Assembly: GCF_030403435.1 (NCBI RefSeq)
Contig: NZ_JAUEPH010000008.1
Location: 113,809-177,808 of the forward strand
Reading direction: 5' to 3'
DNA length: 64,000 bases
From: Algoriphagus sediminis
GTDB lineage: Bacteria; Bacteroidota; Bacteroidia; Cytophagales; Cyclobacteriaceae
Both the position numbers and the translations under genes were made by a program. The notes beneath the pieces are model-generated. The model had not been told where the DNA came from and searched no databases. It was given only the letters and a program-made list of their open reading frames with translations. Shown here in pieces: positions 7,883-16,567 of the stretch (position 1 is its first letter; every line of letters begins with the position of its first letter).

Positions 7883-8893
7883 ATGAAAGACATTTTAAAT
7901 CTACTTATATCACATAGCACCCTGGATAAAAATCAGGCGAGAGAAGTCCTTAGGAATATTGCTACTGGCCAATATAATCAAAGCCAGATAGCCGCCTTTA
8001 TGACTATATACCTGATGAGAAGCATTACTGTGGAAGAATTGAGTGGTTTTCGAGAGGCAATGCTTGATCTATGTGTGAAGGTGGATATCCCTGAGTATGA
8101 TGCCATGGACCTCTGTGGGACTGGGGGTGATGGAAAAGACACCTTTAATATTTCGACTCTCTCATCTTTTATTGTAGCAGGTGCAGGACAAAACGTAGCG
8201 AAGCATGGTAATAATGGGGTTTCGTCCATTTGTGGGTCCTCAAACTTGTTAGCCTACTTTGGCTATGAGTTTACAAACAATATGGATGAAATAAGAAGAA
8301 GCCTGGATGAAGCTGGGATTTGTTTTCTACATGCACCCCTCTTTCATCCTGCTATGAAAAATGTAGCTCCCATTCGAAAAGACCTCGGAGTAAAAACTTT
8401 TTTCAATATGCTCGGCCCAATGGTGAATCCAAGCTTTCCTAAAAAGCAACTGGTTGGAGTGTTCAGCCTTGAGCTGGCCAGACTCTATGGATATTTATAT
8501 CAGGGGATGAATGGAAATTTTTCTATTCTACATGCTCTGGATGGATATGACGAAATATCCTTGACTGGTGCCTTCAAAATGATTTCCAATACAGGGGAAA
8601 AGGTATATACCCCTGAGAATATTGGGCTTTCTAAGCTTGATCCGGAATCAATAGCCGGTGGAAAAACTATAGAAGAATCAGCAAAAATTTTCCAGTCAAT
8701 TCTTGATGGAAAAGGAACTCAAAGTCAAAACGAGGTAGTTATTGCAAACTCGGCTGCTGCATTGTTTACAGCAGATTCTGATTTAACCTTTCTGGATGCC
8801 GTAGAAACGGCAAAGGAATCTCTCTACTCTGGCAAGGCCAAAGAAGTATTTAAAAAACTGGTAAACCCGAAGACATCAGTGTCTTTAGCATAA
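7883..8893 (+). CDS. trpD: Anthranilate phosphoribosyltransferase
   Basis: The 336-residue enzyme joins anthranilate to PRPP. The glycine-rich phosphate-binding motif DLCGTGGDGKDTFNIST, then KHGNNGVSS, and the conserved NMLGPMVNP are all present. Length matches the family. The gene starts 9 bases after trpG and ends 2 bases before trpC, consistent with one polycistronic message. Confidence 0.96.
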   Translation: MKDILNLLISHSTLDKNQAREVLRNIATGQYNQSQIAAFMTIYLMRSITVEELSGFREAMLDLCVKVDIPEYDAMDLCGTGGDGKDTFNISTLSSFIVAGAGQNVAKHGNNGVSSICGSSNLLAYFGYEFTNNMDEIRRSLDEAGICFLHAPLFHPAMKNVAPIRKDLGVKTFFNMLGPMVNPSFPKKQLVGVFSLELARLYGYLYQGMNGNFSILHALDGYDEISLTGAFKMISNTGEKVYTPENIGLSKLDPESIAGGKTIEESAKIFQSILDGKGTQSQNEVVIANSAAALFTADSDLTFLDAVETAKESLYSGKAKEVFKKLVNPKTSVSLA

Positions 8894-8895
8894 GC

Positions 8896-9711
8896 ATGAA
8901 TATTCTAGATAAAATTATTGAATTCAAAGCCAGAGAAGTGGCTGAAAAAAGTAGTTTGGTTCCAACCAAATTACTGGAAAGAAGCATATTCTTCGATAGT
9001 GAAGTGGTGAGTTTGAGACAGTATGTCACAGATCCTGAGAAGTCAGGTATTATCGCGGAATTTAAAAGAAAGTCACCTTCTAAAGGTCTGATAAACGGAA
9101 GTGCTAAACCTGAGAAAGTGAGTATTGGCTATATGCAAGCTGGGGCTTCAGCACTTTCGATTTTAACAGATCAAGAGTTTTTTGGTGGGTCAAATGATGA
9201 CCTCAAAACGGCCAGACGCTTTAATTTCTGTCCTATTCTGAGAAAGGATTTTGTTCTGGAGGAATACCAGATCATAGAAGCTAAATCCATCGGAGCAGAT
9301 GCTATTTTATTGATCGCTGCTGCTCTAGAACCACAGAAATTGAAATCACTAGCTTATTTCGCAAAAAGCCTGGGTTTAGAGGTGCTCATGGAAGTTCATG
9401 ATGCAGATGAGTTAGATTCTTGTCTTTGTGACGGGGTGGATTTAGTGGGTGTGAATAATCGCAACCTCAAGACTTTTGAGGTTGATATACAGACATCAAT
9501 CGACCTGGCTTCCTCCATTCCAGATTCATTTGTGAAAGTGTCAGAAAGTGGATTATCTAAAGTGGATAGCTTAATTACCTTGAAAAATGCTGGGTTTGAA
9601 GGTTACTTGATCGGGGAAAACTTTATGAAAACGAGTAGACCCGAACAAGCGGCTTATACCTTCATCAAGGATTTTCGAGAGGCTTTGGCCAAAGAAAAAG
9701 TGAATAGCTGA
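8896..9711 (+). CDS. trpC: Indole-3-glycerol-phosphate synthase
   Basis: The 271-residue TIM-barrel enzyme closes the indole ring from CdRP. Family motifs are IIAEFKRKSPSKG, a short LSILTDQEFFGGS, PILRKDFVLEEYQI, LMEVHDADEL and VGVNNRNLKTFEV. It is separate from TrpF, unlike the fused enzyme of enterobacteria. It starts 2 bases after trpD and ends 1 base before trpF. Confidence 0.96.
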   Translation: MNILDKIIEFKAREVAEKSSLVPTKLLERSIFFDSEVVSLRQYVTDPEKSGIIAEFKRKSPSKGLINGSAKPEKVSIGYMQAGASALSILTDQEFFGGSNDDLKTARRFNFCPILRKDFVLEEYQIIEAKSIGADAILLIAAALEPQKLKSLAYFAKSLGLEVLMEVHDADELDSCLCDGVDLVGVNNRNLKTFEVDIQTSIDLASSIPDSFVKVSESGLSKVDSLITLKNAGFEGYLIGENFMKTSRPEQAAYTFIKDFREALAKEKVNS

Positions 9712-9712
9712 G

Positions 9713-10357
9713 ATGGAAATCAAGGTCTGCGGAATGAGGGAGTCGAATAATCTGAAGGATTTACTATCAAGGGTAAATCCTGATTGGGTCGGCTTAATTT
9801 TCTTTCAGAAATCCCTAAGGTTTGTTGAGGATTCAAAAGCAGACTTTATCGAACCTATCGAGTCTAAAAAAGTTGGTGTTTTTGTGAATGAGAATTTGGA
9901 TCATATTCTTGAAAAGATTGAAAAATTTAGACTTGATGTGGTCCAGCTTCATGGTTCGGAAACTGTTGAATATTTGGAGCAACTTTTAGAGAAAAGTGAT
10001 GTAAAGGTTTGGAAAGTTTTCCCAGTAAGTGATCATGTGGATTGGGAATTGATGATCAAATATGAAGGTTTGGTTAGTAGGTTTCTATTTGATACAGCAA
10101 GCAAAAAACATGGTGGAACAGGCCGAAAGTTTAATTGGGATTTGATTAAGGAATATCCTTTTGAAACCCCATTTATGCTGAGTGGAGGCCTTGATTCAAC
10201 AAGCGTAAGGGATTTGGCTAGCCTGGTAGGACATTGTCCCAAATTAGTGGGAGTAGATTTGAATTCGAATTTTGAAAAATCTCCTGCTTTGAAGGATGTG
10301 GATAAGCTGCTAAAGTTTAAAAAGGAATTAAATGAGCTTCTGGCTCAAAAAGGATAA
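9713..10357 (+). CDS. trpF: Phosphoribosylanthranilate isomerase
   Basis: The 214-residue TIM-barrel protein begins MEIKVCGMRESNNLKDLL, with the catalytic Cys in KVCGM. It then has VGLIFFQKSLRFV, VQLHGSE, FLFDTASKKHGGTGRKFNW and MLSGGLD, all typical of TrpF. It isomerises PRA to CdRP, the step before TrpC. The gene sits 1 base after trpC and 3 bases before trpB, so it is in the same operon. Confidence 0.95.
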   Translation: MEIKVCGMRESNNLKDLLSRVNPDWVGLIFFQKSLRFVEDSKADFIEPIESKKVGVFVNENLDHILEKIEKFRLDVVQLHGSETVEYLEQLLEKSDVKVWKVFPVSDHVDWELMIKYEGLVSRFLFDTASKKHGGTGRKFNWDLIKEYPFETPFMLSGGLDSTSVRDLASLVGHCPKLVGVDLNSNFEKSPALKDVDKLLKFKKELNELLAQKG

Positions 10358-10360
10358 GAG

Positions 10361-11539
10361 ATGATACGAGTAGATGAAAAAGGGTTTTATGGCAAATTCG
10401 GTGGAGCTTACATTCCTGAAATGCTGCACCCAAATATTGAGGAGCTAAAAGAAAATTATGAAGCCATTACAGCTTCAATAGAGTTTAAGGAAGAATTTCA
10501 GAGTTTATTGAAGGACTTTGTAGGGCGACCCACGCCTCTTTACTTCGCAAAAAGATTCTCCGATAAATATGGGGCTAAAATCTACTTTAAGAGAGAAGAT
10601 CTTTGTCATACCGGTGCCCATAAGGTAAATAATACGATCGGTCAGATTATTTTGGCCAAAAAGCTTGGCAAGAAAAGGATTATTGCTGAAACCGGAGCTG
10701 GGCAACATGGAGTTGCAACAGCCACAGTTTGTGCACTGATGGGCATGGACTGTACGGTTTATATGGGAGCTTTGGACATTCAGAGGCAAAAGCCAAATGT
10801 GGAGAGAATGAAAATTCTAGGGGCCAAAGTAGTTCCTGCTACATCCGGTTCTCAAACACTCAAGGACGCGACAAATGAAGCAATGCGGCAATGGATTAAT
10901 AATCCAGTAGACACACATTATATCATTGGGTCGGTGGTAGGTCCACATCCATATCCTGAAATGGTGGCTAGGTTTCAGTCAGTAATTTCTGAAGAGATCA
11001 AGTGGCAGCTTAAGGAGAAAGAGGGTAGAGAAAACCCAGACTTAGTCATCGCCTGTGTAGGAGGAGGTTCAAATGCGGCTGGAGCATTTTTCCATTATTA
11101 CAATACCCCAGAGGTTAGGCTCATTGCGGCTGAAGCAGCTGGATTGGGAATCAGCTCTGGAAAATCTGCCGCGACAACTGCCTTGGGCACTCCGGGAATT
11201 TTGCATGGCTCAAAGACTTTGCTGATGCAAACAGAAGATGGGCAAGTAGTAGAGCCACACTCAATTTCTGCAGGTTTGGATTATCCTGGAATTGGTCCGG
11301 TGCATGCACATCTTTTTGATGTGGGAAGAGCCGAATTCGTAGGAGTGGAGGATGAAGACGCCATGAAGGCTGGGATAGAGCTTAGTCGACTGGAGGGAAT
11401 CATCCCTGCCATCGAAACTGCACATGCCATTCATGCACTAAATATGATCGAGTATAAAAAAGATGATGTAATCGTGATCAATCTTTCAGGAAGAGGGGAT
11501 AAAGACTTGGATACCTACATTAAGTGGGGTAATTATTAA
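10361..11539 (+). CDS. trpB: Tryptophan synthase beta chain
   Basis: The 392-residue PLP enzyme condenses indole with serine. The PLP Lys is in [13 protein letters not shown] at about residue 90. The phosphate-binding loop [10 protein letters not shown] and the conserved [11 protein letters not shown] near the N-terminus are present. Length and motifs match the canonical TrpB1 that pairs with TrpA, and trpA follows 17 bases later. Confidence 0.97.
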   Translation: MIRVDEKGFYGKFGGAYIPEMLHPNIEELKENYEAITASIEFKEEFQSLLKDFVGRPTPLYFAKRFSDKYGAKIYFKREDLCHTGAHKVNNTIGQIILAKKLGKKRIIAETGAGQHGVATATVCALMGMDCTVYMGALDIQRQKPNVERMKILGAKVVPATSGSQTLKDATNEAMRQWINNPVDTHYIIGSVVGPHPYPEMVARFQSVISEEIKWQLKEKEGRENPDLVIACVGGGSNAAGAFFHYYNTPEVRLIAAEAAGLGISSGKSAATTALGTPGILHGSKTLLMQTEDGQVVEPHSISAGLDYPGIGPVHAHLFDVGRAEFVGVEDEDAMKAGIELSRLEGIIPAIETAHAIHALNMIEYKKDDVIVINLSGRGDKDLDTYIKWGNY

Positions 11540-11556
11540 TTTTTTGATTAGTTAAA

Positions 11557-12330
11557 ATGAACCGAATTCATCAATTATTTGAGAATAAAAGGGAGAGAGT
11601 TCTCTCTATCTACTTCACTGCTGGGTTTCCACATTTAGAGGATACTTTGGAAGTGATGGAGTCCATCCAAGAGGGAGGGGCTGATATCATCGAGATCGGT
11701 GTACCATATTCTGATCCCATTGCCGATGGACCAACCATTCAGGAAAGTAATTTGGTTGCCCTGGAAAATGGAATTACTCTGAAGAAAATTTTCAATCAAC
11801 TCGAGAACTTCAGAGAAAAGATCAACATTCCGGTGGTGATGATGGGGTATTTGAACCCTATCATTCAATATGGAATTGAGGAGTTTTGTAAAAAATGCCA
11901 GGAGGTTGGGATTGATGGTTTGATTTTACCCGACCTTCCCATGTCTCAGTACCTGGAGGAGTACAAGGAGCTTTTTGAGCAATACGGTTTGGCAAACACT
12001 TTTTTGATTTCCCCACAGACCTCAGAGGCAAGAATTCGTGAAATCGATGAAAATTCTGATGGGTTCATTTATGTGGTTTCATCCCATAGCATCACAGGAG
12101 CAAAATCTGGAATCAGTTCTGAGCAGATCAGTTATTTTGAACGGGTTCAGCAAATGAATCTTAAGAATCCAAGACTTATTGGCTTTGGCATTTCTAATGC
12201 CGAAACCTTCTCAAAAGCATCAGAATACAGCAATGGAGCTATAATCGGCTCAGCTTTCATTAAAAAAGTGAAATTGGCTCAAAGCCTGAAAGAGGATATA
12301 GTCAAGTACATTCAATCAGTGATAAACTAA
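11557..12330 (+). CDS. trpA: Tryptophan synthase alpha chain
   Basis: The 257-residue TIM barrel releases indole from indole-3-glycerol phosphate and channels it to TrpB. The acidic catalytic region IIEIGVPYSDPIADGPTIQ (catalytic Glu) and GLILPDLPM are present. A glycine-rich phosphate site follows near the C-terminus (IGFGISNAE, then GAIIGSAF). The aroF-type gene follows after only 2 bases. Confidence 0.96.
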   Translation: MNRIHQLFENKRERVLSIYFTAGFPHLEDTLEVMESIQEGGADIIEIGVPYSDPIADGPTIQESNLVALENGITLKKIFNQLENFREKINIPVVMMGYLNPIIQYGIEEFCKKCQEVGIDGLILPDLPMSQYLEEYKELFEQYGLANTFLISPQTSEARIREIDENSDGFIYVVSSHSITGAKSGISSEQISYFERVQQMNLKNPRLIGFGISNAETFSKASEYSNGAIIGSAFIKKVKLAQSLKEDIVKYIQSVIN

Positions 12331-12332
12331 TT

Positions 12333-13352
12333 ATGATCATTCAATTACAATCTGATATTTCTGAAGCACAAAGAGGAAAGCTTCTGGATCAGGTCAACAA
12401 CATAGGGTATAAAACCACCTCGGTGAAAACCCAACTTGGGGAGTATATCATCGGAATCGGTAAAAGAGAGTTTGATATCCGAAAGGTGGGACATCTTGAC
12501 GGAATCCGAGATATTCATATCGTATCAGATGAGTATAAACTGGTTTCGAAGAAGTGGAAAGCCAAGCCCACAGCAATTGACCTGGGAGATAATGTAGCAA
12601 TTAAGGATGGAGAGATGGCCATCATTACCGGTCCCTGTTCGATCGAATCTGAAGAGCAAATACGCGCAGTGGTAGATCACTGCGTGGAAAATGGCATCAA
12701 GATGATGCGTGGAGGGGTATTTAAGCCTCGGAGCAGTCCATATGCTTTCCGTGGTTTAGGTCTTGAGGGATTAAAACTATGGTACGAAATCGCACATGAA
12801 GCCGGAATTAAGATAGTGACTGAGGTAATGCAGACTTCTCAGATTGAGGAAATGTATCCTTATGTGGATGTTTATCAAGTCGGAGCAAGGAATTCTCAGA
12901 ACTTCAATCTTCTAGATGGATTAGGTACAGTGGATAAAGCAGTGATGATCAAAAGAGGTATTTCAGGGACTATTGAAGAGCTTTTACAATCCGCTGAATA
13001 TGTATTTTCTGGCGGGAATGAGAAATTAATCTTATGTGAGCGTGGAATCAGAACCTATGAAAAAGCCTCAAGAAATACACTGGACCTAAACGCGGTTCCG
13101 ATTTTGAAAGAGAAGTCCCATTTACCGGTTATTGTGGATCCTTCTCATGGAATAGGTTTACGAGCATTTGTTCCGCAGATGGCTTTGGCTGGTGTGATGG
13201 CAGGTGCAGATGGGGTGATTTATGAATCTCATGCGACTCCTGAAAAAGCCTTTTCTGATGGACAGCAAACTTTAGATTTTGAGCAAAGTGCAAGGTTAGC
13301 TTCTTGGATTCGAGAGAGTTTCTCGATGAGAAAAGAATTTGACCTTTTATAA
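12333..13352 (+). CDS. aroF: 3-deoxy-7-phosphoheptulonate (DAHP) synthase, type I-beta
   Basis: The 339-residue protein makes DAHP from PEP and erythrose 4-phosphate, the entry step of the shikimate pathway. It has an N-terminal ferredoxin-like regulatory domain of about 90 residues. The KDSA/DAHP synthase barrel follows: IITGPCSIES, RGGVFKPRSSPYAFRG, VYQVGARNSQN, LCERGIRTYE and VDPSHGIG. It is the last gene of the trp operon, so aromatic entry flux is co-regulated with Trp synthesis by the attenuator. Orthologs carry various aro symbols; aroF here denotes the type, not an E. coli isozyme. Confidence 0.93.
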   Translation: MIIQLQSDISEAQRGKLLDQVNNIGYKTTSVKTQLGEYIIGIGKREFDIRKVGHLDGIRDIHIVSDEYKLVSKKWKAKPTAIDLGDNVAIKDGEMAIITGPCSIESEEQIRAVVDHCVENGIKMMRGGVFKPRSSPYAFRGLGLEGLKLWYEIAHEAGIKIVTEVMQTSQIEEMYPYVDVYQVGARNSQNFNLLDGLGTVDKAVMIKRGISGTIEELLQSAEYVFSGGNEKLILCERGIRTYEKASRNTLDLNAVPILKEKSHLPVIVDPSHGIGLRAFVPQMALAGVMAGADGVIYESHATPEKAFSDGQQTLDFEQSARLASWIRESFSMRKEFDLL

Positions 13353-13359
13353 AATAGAA

Positions 13360-13390
13360 TTGCTTGGGTTTCATTCCCTTTGTATTTTAG
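13360..13390 (+). promoter_or_regulatory. Candidate promoter of the phhA-his operon
   Basis: TTG at 13360-13362, 20 bases, then TATTTTAG at 13383-13390, one mismatch from TAnnTTTG. It predicts a start within a base or two of the leader-peptide ATG at 13395. Confidence 0.5.
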
Positions 13391-13394
13391 CACC

Positions 13395-13448
13395 ATGAGT
13401 CCAACACCAAGAACTTACGTACATCATTCTTACTGCTTCCTCCAATGA
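13395..13448 (+). CDS. Leader peptide of the phhA-his attenuator
   Basis: The 17-codon frame reads MSPTPRTYVHHSYCFLQ and stops at 13446-13448. Two adjacent His codons (13422-13427) sit between two Tyr codons, with Phe near the end. It lies between a candidate promoter and an intrinsic terminator upstream of phhA and hisHAFIE. The His pair would sense tRNA-His charging, and the Tyr/Phe codons could sense aromatic supply. The ribosome at the stop codon would cover the 5' hairpin strand, as in classic attenuation. Size and placement support it, but no homolog comparison was possible. Confidence 0.7.
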   Translation: MSPTPRTYVHHSYCFLQ

Positions 13449-13484
13449 AGGAATAGGAATGACTATGGACATTTGTAAATAAGC

Positions 13485-13514
13485 AGCCTATTTCTTCTGG
13501 AATAGGCTTTTTTT
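13485..13514 (+). terminator. phhA-his attenuator terminator with competing antiterminator
   Basis: The stem AGCCTATTTC/GGAATAGGCT (one G-U pair, TTCT loop) is followed by seven T residues. The upstream copy GGAATAGG at 13450-13457 can pair instead with CCTATTTC at 13487-13494. It can also be held by the hairpin TTCCT (13437-13441)/AGGAA (13449-13453). Confidence 0.8.
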
Positions 13515-13583
13515 ATTTAATGGTCAGTATGGAAACTCTAGTTGGATTTTTGAGTTTGAAATAATATAAACCCAATAAAAGTG

Positions 13584-14366
13584 ATGACAGATAAGCCAAA
13601 AAACTGGGTCTTTAGCGACCCTCGATTGAAGGACTTGAAGCAGGAGTATGATAAATATACTGCTGAGGATTTTGAGGTATGGAAAATATTGTATGAAAGA
13701 CAGATGCCAAATCTTCCTGGTGCGGCATGTGAATCTTACTTGAAGGGGGTGAAGGAAGTGAATTTCACCTCAGATAGAATTGCCAATTTCGAAGAACTCA
13801 GTAAAATTCTGAAGGAGACCACAGGATGGGCAGTGCAGGTAGTTCCTGGGTTGATTGATGACGATTTGTTCTTTGGATTATTGAATAATAAGCGTTTTCC
13901 TTCTTCCACCTGGTTGAGGAAAATGGAGCAGCTTGATTATTTGGAAGAGCCTGACATGTTTCATGATGCTTTTGCTCATATGCCCATGTTGACTGATAAG
14001 CATTACACCGGTTTTCTGGAGGACCTTTCTGGTATTGCCTTGAAGCATATTGATGACCCTTGGGCTATACAACTTTTGAGTCGTATTTATTGGTTTACCA
14101 TCGAGTTTGGATTAATCAGAGAAAATGGAGAGCTGAGAATATACGGAGCAGGGATTTTGAGCTCAAAGGGTGAGACAAAGTACAGCCTATCAGATGAGCC
14201 GGCGCATTATGAGTATGATGTGCGTCGCATAATGAATCAGGAATACTGGAAAGATCACTTCCAGGATAAATATTTTGTGATCGACAGTCTGGAGCAACTC
14301 TACACTTCACTTCCCGAGATCGAAGAAGTATTAGAAGAAATGCTTGCAGAAAAAGTTGAAAAGTAA
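13584..14366 (+). CDS. phhA: Phenylalanine 4-monooxygenase (pterin-dependent aromatic amino acid hydroxylase)
   Basis: The 260-residue enzyme oxidises Phe to Tyr using Fe(II), O2 and a tetrahydropterin. The iron ligands are visible as His117 and His122 in PDMFHDAFAHMPML and Glu164 in WFTIEFGL. The family motif GLIRENGELRIYGAGILSS follows. It is the short bacterial form with no ACT regulatory domain. ATG 13584 follows a GTG at 13581. It heads an operon that continues with hisHAFIE, an unusual neighbour for this enzyme. It follows a leader peptide with Tyr, Phe and His codons. A PTPS-type enzyme elsewhere in the window may supply pterin. No pterin-carbinolamine dehydratase gene is adjacent. Confidence 0.92.
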   Translation: MTDKPKNWVFSDPRLKDLKQEYDKYTAEDFEVWKILYERQMPNLPGAACESYLKGVKEVNFTSDRIANFEELSKILKETTGWAVQVVPGLIDDDLFFGLLNNKRFPSSTWLRKMEQLDYLEEPDMFHDAFAHMPMLTDKHYTGFLEDLSGIALKHIDDPWAIQLLSRIYWFTIEFGLIRENGELRIYGAGILSSKGETKYSLSDEPAHYEYDVRRIMNQEYWKDHFQDKYFVIDSLEQLYTSLPEIEEVLEEMLAEKVEK

Positions 14367-14374
14367 AATAGAAG

Positions 14375-14424
14375 AGGGCAAAACACCGAAGATGAATTAA
14401 CTTCGGTGCACCCATCTTCGCCCT
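14375..14424 (+). promoter_or_regulatory. Alternative-hairpin element between phhA and hisH
   Basis: CACCGAAG (14384-14391) pairs perfectly with CTTCGGTG (14401-14408). The overlapping CGAAGATG (14387-14394) pairs perfectly with CATCTTCG (14413-14420), and AGGG (14375-14378) with CCCT (14421-14424) can close that second form. The two folds are mutually exclusive. The element ends 5 bases before the hisH ATG and has no T-run, so it is not an ordinary terminator. Confidence 0.55.
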
Positions 14425-14429
14425 AGTCT

Positions 14430-15032
14430 ATGAAAGTTGCTGTCATTAAGTACAATTCTGGAAATGTCCAATCCGTACTGTATGCCCTAGAAAGGCTCGG
14501 AGCCAAGGCTGAATTGACCGATGATATTGAAAAAATAAAGTCGGCAGATCGAGTCATTTTTCCTGGTCAGGGAGAAGCCAGTTCGGCTATGCGATATCTT
14601 AAATCAAAAAATCTGGATCAGGTAATTAAGGAAACCACTCAGCCGTTTCTGGGAATATGCCTTGGGTTGCAATTACTCTGTGATCATTCAGAGGAAAATA
14701 ATACAGAATGCCTTGGTATCTTTCCAGTGAAGGTAAAGAAGTTTATTCCAGAAAATAGTCAGGAATTTAAGGTTCCTCAGATTGGCTGGAACGAATTGGA
14801 AAAAATAATGGATAATCCTCTTTTTAGAGGGATTAAGCCACATCCTTTTGTCTATTATGTACATAGCTTCTATGCTGAATTGAGCGAGTTTACCATCGCC
14901 CAATCACATTATATCCATGACTTCTCTGCTATGCTTCACAAGGATAACTTTTTTGCTATTCAGGCTCACCCTGAAAAGAGCGGTGAAGTTGGAGAGCACC
15001 TATTGAAAAATTTTCTTAACCTCAGAAATTAG
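14430..15032 (+). CDS. hisH: Imidazole glycerol phosphate synthase, glutamine amidotransferase subunit
   Basis: The 200-residue class I amidotransferase has nucleophile Cys77 in LGICLGLQLL and a His-Glu pair in QAHPEKSGEVGEHLL. The start MKVAVIKYNSGNVQSV is typical of HisH. It feeds ammonia to HisF. It lies 63 bases after phhA and 9 bases before hisA. The alternative-hairpin element directly precedes it. Confidence 0.96.
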   Translation: MKVAVIKYNSGNVQSVLYALERLGAKAELTDDIEKIKSADRVIFPGQGEASSAMRYLKSKNLDQVIKETTQPFLGICLGLQLLCDHSEENNTECLGIFPVKVKKFIPENSQEFKVPQIGWNELEKIMDNPLFRGIKPHPFVYYVHSFYAELSEFTIAQSHYIHDFSAMLHKDNFFAIQAHPEKSGEVGEHLLKNFLNLRN

Positions 15033-15041
15033 TCCCAGAAG

Positions 15042-15761
15042 ATGGAAATTATTCCAGCGATTGACCTCATAGGAGGAAAATGTGTACGTCTCAGTCAGGG
15101 TGATTATTCAAGTAAAAAGGAATATCATGATGACCCCGTAGAAATGGCCAAAAGGTTTGAAGATGCGGGGATTTCCAGATTGCATTTGGTAGATCTAGAT
15201 GGTGCCAAAGCAAAAAAAATCATAAATGGAGAGGTTCTGCGGAAGATAAGTGGACAAACCAATTTGAAGGTTGATTTTGGTGGAGGAATTCAGTCAGACA
15301 GTGAAATCCAAAAGGCTTTTGAGTTTGGTGCTTCTCAGGTTACAGGTGGAAGTGTGGCCATCAAAAACAGGCCACTTTTCGAAAGCTGGATAGAGAATTT
15401 TGGGCCTGAAAAAATCATTCTGGGTGCAGATGCCAAAAACCGAAAAATCGCGGTTGGTGGCTGGGAAGAAACTACTGAAGTGGACCTTATTCCATTCATA
15501 AAGGACTTTGCTGCAAAAGGAATCAAATATGTGATTTGTACAGACGTGGCAAAAGACGGGCTATTACAGGGACCTTCTGTCGACCTTTACCAAGAAATAA
15601 TGGAGCAAATACCTGGGATTAATTTAATAGCTAGCGGAGGTGTTTCATCCATGACCGATTTGGAAGAACTTGAAAAAATCGGGGTTTATGGAGCCATAGT
15701 TGGGAAAGCCTATTACGAGGGAAGAGTAACCTTAAATCAGTTGTCTACATTTAATTCTTAA
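15042..15761 (+). CDS. hisA: ProFAR isomerase (phosphoribosylformimino-5-aminoimidazole carboxamide ribotide isomerase)
   Basis: The 239-residue (beta-alpha)8 barrel begins MEIIPAIDLIGGKCVRLSQG, with the catalytic Asp in AIDL. The second phosphate site and Asp lie in ICTDVAKDGLLQGPS and LIASGGVSS. It isomerises ProFAR to PRFAR in His synthesis. It shares the repeat fold with HisF. It lies between hisH and hisF on the same strand. Confidence 0.96.
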   Translation: MEIIPAIDLIGGKCVRLSQGDYSSKKEYHDDPVEMAKRFEDAGISRLHLVDLDGAKAKKIINGEVLRKISGQTNLKVDFGGGIQSDSEIQKAFEFGASQVTGGSVAIKNRPLFESWIENFGPEKIILGADAKNRKIAVGGWEETTEVDLIPFIKDFAAKGIKYVICTDVAKDGLLQGPSVDLYQEIMEQIPGINLIASGGVSSMTDLEELEKIGVYGAIVGKAYYEGRVTLNQLSTFNS

Positions 15762-15804
15762 GAATCTTTTTGTCTAACCCCAATTTTCTAATCTTTAGCC
15801 TCTC

Positions 15805-16560
15805 ATGTTAACCAAACGAATAATTCCCTGTCTTGACATCAAAGATGGCCGTACGGTCAAAGGGGTGAACTTTGTTCAGCTCAGAGATGCTGGAGATCCA
15901 GTAGAACTAGCCAAGATTTATTCAGATGAAGGTGCCGATGAGCTTGTCTTTTTGGACATCACAGCCACAGTAGATAAAAGGAAAACCCTCGCTGAATTGG
16001 TGACAAAGGTGGCTAAGGCTATTAATATTCCATTTACGGTAGGCGGTGGGATCTCTACTGTTGAGGATGTGAAAGTGCTTTTAGGTGCGGGAGCAGATAA
16101 GATTTCTATCAATTCTGCAGCGGTAAAAAACCCGGGGGTGATTGATGAAATGGCTGCCGAATTTGGTTCACAGTGCATTGTCGTTGCCATAGATACCCGG
16201 GATGTGGATGGGACGGATTATGTGCATACCCACGGAGGGAGGAAGCCCACCCTTCTACAGACCCAATCGTGGGCAAAAGAAGTAGCAGATCGAGGTGCAG
16301 GAGAGATCCTTTTGACCTCCATGGATCACGATGGAACTAAGGCCGGCTTTGCAAATGAAATTACGGCAGAAATATCCTCTATGCTCACTATTCCTGTTAT
16401 TGCTTCTGGAGGGGCTGGAAAAATGCATCACTTTGAAGAGGTGTTTTCCTTTGGTAAAGCAGATGCAGCTTTGGCAGCGAGTATTTTCCATTTTAAAGAG
16501 ATTCCTGTTCCAGAATTGAAAAGCTATCTTGTAGATCGAGGGGTCAGTATTAGATTTTAG
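15805..16560 (+). CDS. hisF: Imidazole glycerol phosphate synthase, cyclase subunit
   Basis: The 251-residue barrel begins [20 protein letters not shown], with the conserved Asp in CLDIKDG. The second catalytic Asp lies in [13 protein letters not shown]. The phosphate sites FTVGGGIST and IASGGAGK are present. With HisH it forms imidazole glycerol phosphate and AICAR. The 43-base gap from hisA is longer than other gaps in the operon, but I see no terminator in it. Confidence 0.97.
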   Translation: MLTKRIIPCLDIKDGRTVKGVNFVQLRDAGDPVELAKIYSDEGADELVFLDITATVDKRKTLAELVTKVAKAINIPFTVGGGISTVEDVKVLLGAGADKISINSAAVKNPGVIDEMAAEFGSQCIVVAIDTRDVDGTDYVHTHGGRKPTLLQTQSWAKEVADRGAGEILLTSMDHDGTKAGFANEITAEISSMLTIPVIASGGAGKMHHFEEVFSFGKADAALAASIFHFKEIPVPELKSYLVDRGVSIRF

Positions 16561-16567
16561 AAAAAGT

